From NCBI RefSeq assembly GCF_014644495.1, contig NZ_BMKU01000004.1:277478-341477 (forward strand): DNA of 64,000 nucleotides. The letters are read 5' to 3'. The DNA comes from Pseudarthrobacter polychromogenes. Its GTDB lineage: Bacteria > Actinomycetota > Actinomycetes > Actinomycetales > Micrococcaceae. Positions 9,253 through 16,277 of the stretch are shown piece after piece (the first letter of the stretch is position 1; every line of letters starts with the position of its first letter). A program made the position numbers and the translations under genes. The notes beneath the pieces are model-generated. The model did not search any database and had not been told where the DNA came from. It worked only from the letters and a program-made list of their open reading frames with translations.

Positions 9253-9531
9253 CTACTCGGCGTCGTGATCCGTTTCCAGGATCTGGACCAGGTGGTTCAG
9301 CGCATCGTCCGCGCCGTCGCCCTCTGCGCGGAGGACTACAACGTCGCCGTGCGAGGCGCCCAGGCTCATGAGGGACAGGATGCTGGCAGCATCCATGGCC
9401 TCGTCCGCCGGCTCGCCTTCACGGGCGATGGTGATGTCCAGGTCGTATTCTCCTGCGGCCTCGGCAAAGATGGCGGCGGGGCGGGCGTGCAGGCCTACTC
9501 GGCTGGCGACGGTTGCGGTGCGTTCTGGCAT
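9253..9531 (-). CDS. ptsH: PTS phosphocarrier protein HPr
   Basis: At 92 residues this has HPr family size. The phosphorylated histidine is H15 in GLHARPAA, and the region around the second helix (ASILSLMSLGA) carries the usual regulatory serine surroundings. HPr passes phosphate from enzyme I to EII components, here most likely the EIIABC encoded next to it. It is the last gene of the fru operon, 61 bp after fruA. Enzyme I is not in the window. Confidence 0.95.
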   Translation of the reverse strand: MPERTATVASRVGLHARPAAIFAEAAGEYDLDITIAREGEPADEAMDAASILSLMSLGASHGDVVVLRAEGDGADDALNHLVQILETDHDAE

Positions 9532-9592
9532 TGTTGCTCCTTTGTCTTGCGGCTTGCTGTAGGTCCAGTGCCGGATAGCTTGGTGGTCAGGG

Positions 9593-11662
9593 TCAGACCG
9601 TTGCGGGAACGGATTCCACGGTATCAGCGGTCTTGGGGGCTGCCCAGCGCTTCAGTGCCACCACGGCCAGGGCAGTGACGATGGTACCGGCAATGATCGA
9701 GAGGACGAACATCAGCACGTTGCCGATGGCGAAGAACACGAAGATGCCGCCGTGGGGTGCCTGCGATGTGACGCCGAAGGCCATGGTCAGCGCGCCGGTG
9801 AGGGCGCCGCCCAGCATGCTGGCAGGAATAACGCGCAGCGGATCGGCGGCAGCGAACGGGATGGCACCTTCGGAGATGAAGGATGCACCCAGCAGCCAGG
9901 CAGCCTTGCCGTTTTCGCGCTCAGCCAGGCTGAAGAGCTTCTTGTCCAGGACCGTGGCCAGGGCCATCGCCAGCGGCGGAACCATGCCCGCTGCCATAAC
10001 GGTTGCCATGATCTGCCACGGTGCCTGGTTGTCGGCCGCGCCGGCGCTCAGGCCGGCCACGGCGAAGGCGTAGGCCACTTTGTTGACAGGGCCGCCGAGG
10101 TCGAAGCACATCATGAGGCCCAGGATGATGCCCAGGACGACGGCGGAGGCGCCGGTCATGCCGGACAGCCAGTTGTTCAGTGCTTCCGTGAGGCCGGCGA
10201 TGGGTCCGCCGAGGACCAGGAACATCAGGCCGGAGGCGAAAATTGATGCGAGCAGCGGGATGATGACAACCGGCATCAGGCCGCGCAGCCAGCGGGGAAC
10301 CGACCAGGTTCCGATCAGGTGTGCCATGTAGCCGGCCAGCAGGCCGCCCACGATGCCTCCCAGGAAGCCTGCACCCATGAAGCCGGAGACTGCACCGGCC
10401 ACGAAGCCGGGGGCGATGCCCGGACGGTCGGCGATGGCGTAGGCGATGTAGCCGGCCAGCGCAGGGACCAGGAAGCCCATGGACAGGGCGCCGATCTTGA
10501 ACAGCACGGCACCGAGGTAGATGGCGAGGCCGCCTTCGGGCAGGTTCCCGAAGTTGTTCTCCACCACCACGGTGTCCGCTACGTCGGTGATGTCGTAGCC
10601 ACCCAGCAGGAAGCCGAGCGCAATCAGCAGGCCGCCGCCGGCGACGAACGGGATCATGTAGCTGACGCCGGTGAGCAGGGCCCGCTTCAGCTTCTGGCCG
10701 ATGTGCTCGCCCTTCTCCTCCGCCTCGTGCTCTGCCTGTTCCTCGGCACCGAAGTGCGGGACCCGCCGGGCATTCGGGTTGTCCGCAGCGGCGAGCGCTT
10801 CCTGGACCATCTTGGCGGGTTCATCGATGCCGCGCTTGACGGGGGCGTTGATGACGGGCTTGCCGGCGAAGCGTTCCTTGCCGCGCACGTCAACGTCCAC
10901 CGCGAAGATCACGGCGTCGGCAGCGGCGATCACGGCGGGGTCCAGCGGCTTGGCGCCGGAGGAACCCTGGGTTTCCACCTGCAGGTCGACGCCGGCCTCC
11001 TGGGCCGCGGCAACGAGGGAGTCAGCAGCCATGTAGGTGTGGGCGATGCCGGTGGGGCAGGCAGTGACAGCCACGAGGCGCCTGGGCCCGGAGGAGGCTG
11101 CCGGCGCGCCGGCGCCTGCCACCGCGGAAGCCCCGGCGGCGCCGGTGGCGCCACCGGCAGCAGCGGCGGCTGCAGCGTCTGAAGGAACTGCGGCTGCGTG
11201 GGCGGCGGGCTTGTCAGCCAGTGCGCCGTCCACCAGTTCCACGATCTCCTCGCGGGAGGAGGCGTTGCGCAGGGCAGCGGTGAAGTCCTTCTTGATCAGG
11301 GACCGGGCGAGCTTGGAGAGCAGCTTCAGGTGGGCCTGGTCTGCTCCGTCCGGGGCCGCGATGAAGAAAATCAGGTCCGCCGGGCCGTCCTTCGCGCCGA
11401 AGTCCACCTTGGGGTTCAGGCGGGCCATGGCCAGGGTGGGTTCCGTGACGGCGGCCGAGCGGCAGTGCGGGATGGCGATGCCGCCGGGGATGCCGGTGGC
11501 GGTTTTCTGTTCGCGGGCGAAGGCGTCGGCGAAGAGGCCTTCGACTTCTGTTGCGCGTCCGGCGGCAGCGACCTTGCTTGCCAGATGCCGGATCACCGCC
11601 TCGGGCGTGTTGCCCAGGTTCTGGTCGAGCTCGACCAGTTCCGTGGTGATGAGCTGAGTCAC
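9593..11662 (-). CDS. fruA: PTS fructose transporter EIIABC
   Basis: A 689-residue fusion that imports fructose and phosphorylates it to fructose 1-phosphate. EIIA (about 1-150) has the active histidine H66 in GIAIPHCRS. After an Ala/Gly/Pro linker, EIIB (about 193-295) has the phosphocysteine C202 in VTACPTGIAHTYMAA. EIIC (about 340-680) has eight or more membrane segments. The start is GTG at 11662 (VTQLITTELV), with GAAAGGA seven bases upstream and two bases after the fruK stop. The open frame continues upstream inside fruK, but that part is a shadow. Fructose rather than mannose specificity is inferred from domain order and the fruK neighbour. Confidence 0.95.
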   Translation of the reverse strand: MTQLITTELVELDQNLGNTPEAVIRHLASKVAAAGRATEVEGLFADAFAREQKTATGIPGGIAIPHCRSAAVTEPTLAMARLNPKVDFGAKDGPADLIFFIAAPDGADQAHLKLLSKLARSLIKKDFTAALRNASSREEIVELVDGALADKPAAHAAAVPSDAAAAAAAGGATGAAGASAVAGAGAPAASSGPRRLVAVTACPTGIAHTYMAADSLVAAAQEAGVDLQVETQGSSGAKPLDPAVIAAADAVIFAVDVDVRGKERFAGKPVINAPVKRGIDEPAKMVQEALAAADNPNARRVPHFGAEEQAEHEAEEKGEHIGQKLKRALLTGVSYMIPFVAGGGLLIALGFLLGGYDITDVADTVVVENNFGNLPEGGLAIYLGAVLFKIGALSMGFLVPALAGYIAYAIADRPGIAPGFVAGAVSGFMGAGFLGGIVGGLLAGYMAHLIGTWSVPRWLRGLMPVVIIPLLASIFASGLMFLVLGGPIAGLTEALNNWLSGMTGASAVVLGIILGLMMCFDLGGPVNKVAYAFAVAGLSAGAADNQAPWQIMATVMAAGMVPPLAMALATVLDKKLFSLAERENGKAAWLLGASFISEGAIPFAAADPLRVIPASMLGGALTGALTMAFGVTSQAPHGGIFVFFAIGNVLMFVLSIIAGTIVTALAVVALKRWAAPKTADTVESVPATV

Positions 11663-11664
11663 TG

Positions 11665-12672
11665 TCAATCCTTTCGAAGGGCCGTGATGGTTACGGCATC
11701 CGGGGTGGTTTGGTGTACTGCCGGAACTGTGGAACCGGGCAGGGAGGCGGCTGCGGCACCGTGGGCCACAGCCTGGCGAAGGCAGTCGGCCGGGGCGGCG
11801 CCCTGGCCGTGGGCGAGCAGGTAGCCGGCAAGCGCGGAATCCCCCGCGCCTACCGTGCTGACCGCGGCGACCGGCGGATGCGTGGCCAGCCACGCGCCGT
11901 CGGCCGTTACCAGGACAGCTCCCTTGGATCCGAGAGTTGCCAGCACAGCACCCACACCGGAACGCACGACGGCGGCAGCGGCTGCCGCGGCAGCCACCGG
12001 ATCCGCTTCCAGTTCGTCAGCGGTGGCCGAGGCGAAGCCGGCTGCAGCAGCCAGTTCCGCCAGTTCTTCGGCGTTGGGTTTGAGGAGGTCCGGTTTCCCG
12101 GAACCAGTGGCGGTACCGTCAGCGCCGGCACCGTCTCCGGACATTGCCGCCGCGAGCGGGGCGCCGGAGGAGTCCACGGCGATGTGCGGGGCGCTGCCGT
12201 TTCCGGCTGCGCGGATCCGGCGGGCCACCGTGGCGTAGAAGTCTGCAGGGAACCCCGGCGGGAGTGAACCGGCCAGGACCACCCAGCTCGCACCGCGCGA
12301 GCTTTCCAGCAGCAGCTTGATGAGGGCTTCCTGCTGGTCCGCATCCAGGGCGGGCCCGGGTTCGTTGATCTTGGTGGTCACGCCGCCGGGCTCGGTGAGT
12401 GCGACGTTGGTGCGCAGCGGCTCATCGATGGGGAGCGATACGAACGGCACGCCGGTTTCGCGGAGTCCGGCGAGCACCGGATCACTGTCCGCGCCGGGAA
12501 GTACCGCTACGGATTCCAGGCCGGAGGCAACCAGTGCCCGGGAGACATTGACGCCCTTGCCTCCCGATTCCTGGCGGACGGAGACAGCACGCTGCACTTC
12601 GCCCCGTTCCAGGGGGCCGGGAAGCGCGACCGTGCGGTCCAGGCTTGGGTTGGCGGTGAAGGTGACTATCAT
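11665..12672 (-). CDS. fruK: 1-phosphofructokinase
   Basis: A PfkB-family kinase of 335 residues that converts fructose 1-phosphate to fructose 1,6-bisphosphate. PfkB signature 1 is GGKGVNVSRAL and signature 2 with the catalytic aspartate is GAGDSALAGYL near the C-terminus. Its start overlaps the deoR stop by four bases (ATGA), and its stop is two bases from the fruA start, so the three genes are translationally coupled. Confidence 0.95.
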   Translation of the reverse strand: MIVTFTANPSLDRTVALPGPLERGEVQRAVSVRQESGGKGVNVSRALVASGLESVAVLPGADSDPVLAGLRETGVPFVSLPIDEPLRTNVALTEPGGVTTKINEPGPALDADQQEALIKLLLESSRGASWVVLAGSLPPGFPADFYATVARRIRAAGNGSAPHIAVDSSGAPLAAAMSGDGAGADGTATGSGKPDLLKPNAEELAELAAAAGFASATADELEADPVAAAAAAAAVVRSGVGAVLATLGSKGAVLVTADGAWLATHPPVAAVSTVGAGDSALAGYLLAHGQGAAPADCLRQAVAHGAAAASLPGSTVPAVHQTTPDAVTITALRKD

Positions 12673-13475
12673 GCGATCACCACGTCAACGCCGGCTTCTT
12701 CCAGGGCGGCTGCGAGTTCCGGGCCTGGTTCGCTGTCTGTAATCAAGGTATCCAGATCTTTCAGGGAGGCGAACTGGACCAAGGTTTCCGTGTCCAGCTT
12801 GGAGGAATCGGCCAGCACCACAATGCGGCGGGCCGAACGGACGAAGGCTGCCTTGACGGCGGCTTCTTCAGGATCGGGAGTGCTCAGGCCAAAGCTTGCG
12901 TGGATGCCGTTGGTGCCGATGAAGGCAATGTCAGGACGGAGCCTGCCGGCGGCCTCCACGGTTCCCTGGCCTACGGCAACCTGGGTGATGCCGCGTACCC
13001 GGCCGCCCAGGACGTCAAGGGCGATCCCGGGAACGCTGGACAGTTTGCCGGCGATGGGAACGGCGTGGGTGATGGCGACCAGTTCCGCCCGCGGTTCCGT
13101 TGCGTCGGAAGGTTCGACGGCGGCGCGGCGGGCGAGCATGTCGGCCAGGACTTCGGTGGTGGTTCCGCCGTCGATCAGGACGCTTCCCGCAGAGTTCCGC
13201 GGGATGAGGGCCAGGGCGGCCTCGGCGATGCGGATCTTTTGGTCGGGCCGTTGGATGGCGCGTTCGTTGACGCTTTCCTCGGTGGTACTGAACCGGTCGG
13301 CTGCAACGGCCCCGCCGTGGACCCGGCGGACGGTGCCGGCGCTTTCGAGGGTGGCAAGGTCGCGGCGGACGGTTTCGGTGGTGATGCGGAAGCGCTCGGC
13401 CAGGAGGGTCACGCTGACCCGGCCGCTGCCGGCAACAAGCTCGGCAATCTTTTGCTGGCGCTCCTCGGCGAACAC
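12669..13475 (-). CDS. fruR: DeoR/GlpR family transcriptional regulator of the fru operon
   Basis: About 268 residues. The N-terminal DeoR helix-turn-helix (ERQQKIAELV, then ERFRITTETVRRDLATLE) is followed by the sugar-phosphate sensor domain with IDGGTTTEVLA. The GTG at 13475 (VFAEERQQ) is chosen because GGAGGG lies four to five bases upstream and it fits family N-termini; the longer open frame to 13562 has no ribosome site. As first gene of the operon it probably represses its own promoter and responds to fructose 1-phosphate, as in other actinobacteria. Confidence 0.88.
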   Translation of the reverse strand: MFAEERQQKIAELVAGSGRVSVTLLAERFRITTETVRRDLATLESAGTVRRVHGGAVAADRFSTTEESVNERAIQRPDQKIRIAEAALALIPRNSAGSVLIDGGTTTEVLADMLARRAAVEPSDATEPRAELVAITHAVPIAGKLSSVPGIALDVLGGRVRGITQVAVGQGTVEAAGRLRPDIAFIGTNGIHASFGLSTPDPEEAAVKAAFVRSARRIVVLADSSKLDTETLVQFASLKDLDTLITDSEPGPELAAALEEAGVDVVIA

Positions 13476-13582
13476 GTACCCTCCGTTGCGTAAGTTCAGT
13501 TGGTGCGGTGGTCCTGCGGTGCCCACGTGCTGCGGTGTCCAGAGCCGCGTGACTGGCATCACATGATGTTGAGTTACTTGAC

Positions 13583-13610
13583 TTTATCTTTGCTTATGTT
13601 GGTTTGTCAA
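13583..13610 (-). promoter_or_regulatory. Promoter of the deoR-fruK-fruA-ptsH operon
   Basis: On the minus strand a perfect -35 TTGACA (13605-13610) is followed after 16 bp by GATAAA (13583-13588), a 4/6 match to the -10 box. The surrounding DNA is much more AT-rich than the window. A DeoR operator is likely here but was not resolved. Confidence 0.6.
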
Positions 13611-13663
13611 TGGAAACCCACACGAAACAAAATGAGCCCGCCGCTCCCCACTGGTACCAACGG

Positions 13664-13726
13664 GAGTTTTTGGGCAGATATGCAGGGTTGCCGGCCCGGG
13701 AACCCTGCATATCTGCCCAAAAACTC
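13664..13726. repeat. Palindromic element, family B copy 1
   Basis: A perfect 26-bp stem (13664-13689 with 13701-13726) with an 11-nt GC loop. The arm begins GAGTTTTTGGGCAGATATGC. The other copy, at 52965, differs at two adjacent arm positions and both changes are compensated in the opposite arm. It lies between the fru promoter and the DUF6458 gene. Confidence 0.9.
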
Positions 13727-13741
13727 TCCGGGGGACGAAAA

Positions 13742-13774
13742 AGCCGGGCCCGACCGCAATGGTCCGGCCCGGCT
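13742..13774 (-). terminator. Intrinsic terminator of the DUF6458 gene
   Basis: A 9-bp stem (AGCCGGGCC with GGCCCGGCT) around a 15-nt loop; on the minus strand it runs into TTTTTCG. It lies 55 bp past the stop of the gene at 13829. Confidence 0.7.
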
Positions 13775-13828
13775 CGTCGGGTTCATTCGTTGTCCAGTCA
13801 GGCAGCCAGGCCAGGACCTTCCCTGGTG

Positions 13829-14086
13829 CTACAGCCCGCCGTCGCGGCTTTCGTTCCGGGTGATGCGTTCGCCGGTGTTGGGATCCACTACCGACCGGGT
13901 CTCGCTGACGCGGCGGCTGCGGCCGGGCGAGGCGAGGATCAGGGAGGCAATGAGGCCGATGACGCCTACGGCCATCAGGATGTAGCCGATCAGGACCTGG
14001 TCCACGGCGGGGATGAGGCCCGGAGCCACCGCCCACGCGAGGATGGCGCCGAGGGCGATAAGGAAAATGGAAGATCCGATTCTCAT
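13829..14086 (-). CDS. DUF6458 family small membrane protein
   Basis: 85 residues: two hydrophobic segments (about 5-22 and 30-52) and a polar, Arg-rich cytoplasmic tail with DPNTGERITR. The N-terminus MRIGSSIFLIALGAILAWAV is typical of the DUF6458 family of actinobacteria, whose function is unknown. A ribosome site (AGGAGCA on the minus strand) precedes the ATG. A copy of the TAAGCATGC-type motif lies 53 bp upstream, which groups it with stress-type genes in this window. Confidence 0.8.
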   Translation of the reverse strand: MRIGSSIFLIALGAILAWAVAPGLIPAVDQVLIGYILMAVGVIGLIASLILASPGRSRRVSETRSVVDPNTGERITRNESRDGGL

Positions 14087-14138
14087 GAGGTGCTCCTTGT
14101 TTGGGGGCCGGGCGTGGTCATCACCCGTTGACGGTTGC

Positions 14139-14150
14139 TAAGCATGCTGA
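14139..14150. promoter_or_regulatory. TAAGCATGCTTA-type motif, copy 1
   Basis: TAAGCATGCTGA, 53 bp upstream of the DUF6458 start. It is one of five similar semi-palindromes in the window, all 50-75 bp before a start codon. Confidence 0.5.
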
Positions 14151-14284
14151 CCGTTAAGCGTCACGCTACAGCGCGGAGTTGCCGTGTTCAACGTTTCGGG
14201 ACAGTGCGTAACCCATTTGTTGCGCTGTGGCCCCTGTGAATGGTGGGGCGGCAGCTGCGTCGGTCCAGCCAGCCGCTCCCGACA

Positions 14285-14318
14285 CCGTGCCGGGCCGACC
14301 GCGGCCGGCCCGGCACGG
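14285..14318. repeat. GC-rich hairpin upstream of esterase gene
   Basis: A perfect 13-bp stem (CCGTGCCGGGCCG with its complement) and 8-nt loop, ending 40 bp before the esterase start. It has no T tract. It could be a 5' UTR structure or a terminator for an unseen transcript. Confidence 0.55.
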
Positions 14319-14358
14319 CGTCGGGCTTCTTCCCGGCCTGCCTCGCTAGGCTGATCCG

Positions 14359-15003
14359 ATGGAAACTGTTGTTTGGTCCAAGCCGGAAGACCAGCGGGCG
14401 GATACCCCGCTGCTGGTCATGATGCATGGCTACGGTACGGACGAGTCCCGCATGGTGCGCCTGTTTGAATACCTGCCGTCGGAATTCACCTGCGCGGCGC
14501 TCCGTGCACCGATGCCCATCGGTGACCACTACGGCTGGTTCCTGCTCGACTACTTCCTTGCCAACGACTTCGCCGACGTCATCAAGGCTGCTGCCGCCGT
14601 CCAGGCCTGGATCAACAGCGTCAAGGGCCAGCACAGCAGCGTGAGCCTGCTCGGGTATTCCCAGGGCATGGCGATGGCCAGCACCCTGCTGCGCCTCCAT
14701 CCCAAGGACTATGAGGCGGTGGTGGGGCTGTCCGGGTTCGTGCTGCAGAACGAGCTGCTGTCCCTCACCGAATCCTTTGATACCCGGCCGCCCTTTTTCT
14801 GGGGGCGGGACAAGGCGGACCTGGTCATCAATGAGGACGCCATTGCCTATACGGAGGAATGGCTGCAGGAGAACACCCTGCTCACCGCCAGGACGTACCC
14901 GGGGATGGGCCACGCCATGTCCAAGACGGAAATGGTGGACGTGAGCTCATTCCTGCGCCACTACGTGCTGCGGCCGGAAATATCAGCCAGCAACCGGCGG
15001 TGA
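14359..15003 (+). CDS. Alpha/beta hydrolase (carboxylesterase/phospholipase-like)
   Basis: A 214-residue serine hydrolase of the short esterase type. The oxyanion region is MHGYGTDES, the nucleophile elbow is GYSQGM, and the catalytic histidine is in PGMGHAMS near the C-terminus. Size and motifs fit the YpfH/carboxylesterase 2 group acting on short acyl esters; the natural substrate is unknown. It stands alone between the DUF6458 gene and the sugar phosphorylase operon. Confidence 0.85.
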   Translation: METVVWSKPEDQRADTPLLVMMHGYGTDESRMVRLFEYLPSEFTCAALRAPMPIGDHYGWFLLDYFLANDFADVIKAAAAVQAWINSVKGQHSSVSLLGYSQGMAMASTLLRLHPKDYEAVVGLSGFVLQNELLSLTESFDTRPPFFWGRDKADLVINEDAIAYTEEWLQENTLLTARTYPGMGHAMSKTEMVDVSSFLRHYVLRPEISASNRR

Positions 15004-15051
15004 CGTTGCGGGTTGAGAAATGCGTCACATCGGTGCCCGAAGAAAAAACAG

Positions 15052-15081
15052 TTGCCAGCTAAATTTGTAAGCGCTTACACT
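15052..15081 (+). promoter_or_regulatory. Promoter of the pgmB-GH65 operon
   Basis: TTGCCA (15052-15057) and TACACT (15076-15081) are separated by 18 bp. The LacI-type operator sits between and overlaps the -10 box, the arrangement expected for repression by steric block. Confidence 0.65.
15066..15079. promoter_or_regulatory. LacI-family operator
   Basis: The perfect palindrome TGTAAGCGCTTACA has the central CG and flanking half-sites typical of LacI/GalR regulators of sugar genes. No lacI-type gene lies in the window, so the regulator is encoded elsewhere. Confidence 0.85.
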
Positions 15082-15394
15082 CTTCTTCGGCCGTTATAGC
15101 GGCACTGAACTGGGCGAACAAGGAGAGCAGTGCGGTGCGGACGATGTACTGCAGCCGGCCACGGCCTGATGCTCTTGCCTGGCCTGCAAGGAGCCGGCCG
15201 ATCCGCCGGCTTGTCTGGATGCGCCGGCATGCCCATGATGGTAGAACTGCATCGATCGGCAGCGTCAAAGCCGCCGCGTTTTCCGCGGGCGGGCACCTGC
15301 CGCACTTCCAGGTCATCCGGGCATCGTCGCCTCCACACTTCACGGCACCCTTCACTAGGGCTGCCCGCCGTCCTGAAAGGACACCCCACCACCC
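15082..15394 (+). other. Long leader of the pgmB operon, no gene seen
   Basis: About 310 bp lie between the promoter and the first start codon. Open frames here lack ribosome sites and recognisable sequence, and no known riboswitch fold was recognised. It may be an untranslated leader or contain remnants of a lost gene. Confidence 0.45.
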
Positions 15395-16147
15395 ATGAGC
15401 GACACCACGGCAACAGGCCATGCAGCCGGCGGCCTCTCCGCCTGGGCCGGCGCGTCGGCAATCCTCTTTGACCTGGACGGGGTGCTGACCCCCACGGCAA
15501 CCGTCCACGAGCGGGCCTGGCAGGAACTGTTCGAGGGCTTCCTCGCGGCCCAACCGCAGGTGCCTGGCTACAGCGAAAGCGACTACTTCGACCACATCGA
15601 CGGCAAACCGCGTTTCGACGGCGTACGCGACTTCCTGGCCTCGCGCGGGATTGTGCTCCCGGAGGGGCCCACTGACGACGACCCCGCCAACACCACGGTG
15701 CAGGGCCTGGGCAACCGGAAGAACCGGATCTTCAACGACATCGTCAGCACCGGCGTCGAGCCCTTCGAAGGTTCCGTACGCTTCCTCAAAGCCGTCATGC
15801 AGCGCGGACTGAAGGTCGCCGTCGTCTCCTCCTCCCGCAACGCACCCGCCGTCCTGGCGGCGGCCGGGCTCGCGGACCGCTTCCCTGTGGTGGTGGACGG
15901 CGTGGTGGCTGCCAGCGAAGGCCTGCCCGGCAAGCCGAGCCCCGCCACCTACGAGTACGCCGCACGCCTGCTGGATCTCCCCAGCGAGGAATGCGTGGTG
16001 GTGGAGGACGCGGTCTCCGGTGTCCAGGCCGGGGAGGCCGGATCCTTCCACTCCGTTATCGGCGTGGACCGGGGCGCCGGCCGGCAGACCCTGCTCGAAG
16101 CCGGCGCCACCCTTGTGGTCAATGACCTCGAGGAACTGCTTCCCTAA
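15395..16147 (+). CDS. pgmB: Beta-phosphoglucomutase (HAD family)
   Basis: 250 residues with the HAD motif I FDLDGVLTPTA (nucleophile D26, general acid/base D28), a cap domain, the KPSPATYEYAA lysine and VVEDAVSGVQAG. This is the beta-PGM subfamily, which converts beta-glucose 1-phosphate to glucose 6-phosphate. It stands directly before a GH65 phosphorylase, an enzyme class that releases beta-glucose 1-phosphate, so the pair makes a complete disaccharide phosphorolysis route. A possible ribosome site (GAAAGGAC) is rather far from the ATG. Confidence 0.9.
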   Translation: MSDTTATGHAAGGLSAWAGASAILFDLDGVLTPTATVHERAWQELFEGFLAAQPQVPGYSESDYFDHIDGKPRFDGVRDFLASRGIVLPEGPTDDDPANTTVQGLGNRKNRIFNDIVSTGVEPFEGSVRFLKAVMQRGLKVAVVSSSRNAPAVLAAAGLADRFPVVVDGVVAASEGLPGKPSPATYEYAARLLDLPSEECVVVEDAVSGVQAGEAGSFHSVIGVDRGAGRQTLLEAGATLVVNDLEELLP

Positions 16148-16277
16148 GAAACCGCTGCCCTCCCCGAGGCAGTCACGCTGCCCCGGCAGCTTGTTTCAGT
16201 ACCCTTCATCCCCCAAAAATCATCCCCAGGCCGGCAGCAAACCAGCTGCCCGGCCACACTTCGAAGGACCCAACACC

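Noticed and set aside
11663..11893. N-terminal extension of the PTS EIIABC frame
   Set aside because: This part lies inside fruK in another frame and is Arg/Pro-rich; the GTG with a ribosome site at 11662 is the real start.
15059..16051. 330-residue minus-strand frame over pgmB
   Set aside because: Antisense to a well-supported HAD enzyme, with no recognisable domain.
16020..16277. N-terminal extension of the GH65 frame
   Set aside because: It overlaps pgmB and has no family similarity; the ATG at 16278 has a ribosome site and begins the conserved domain.
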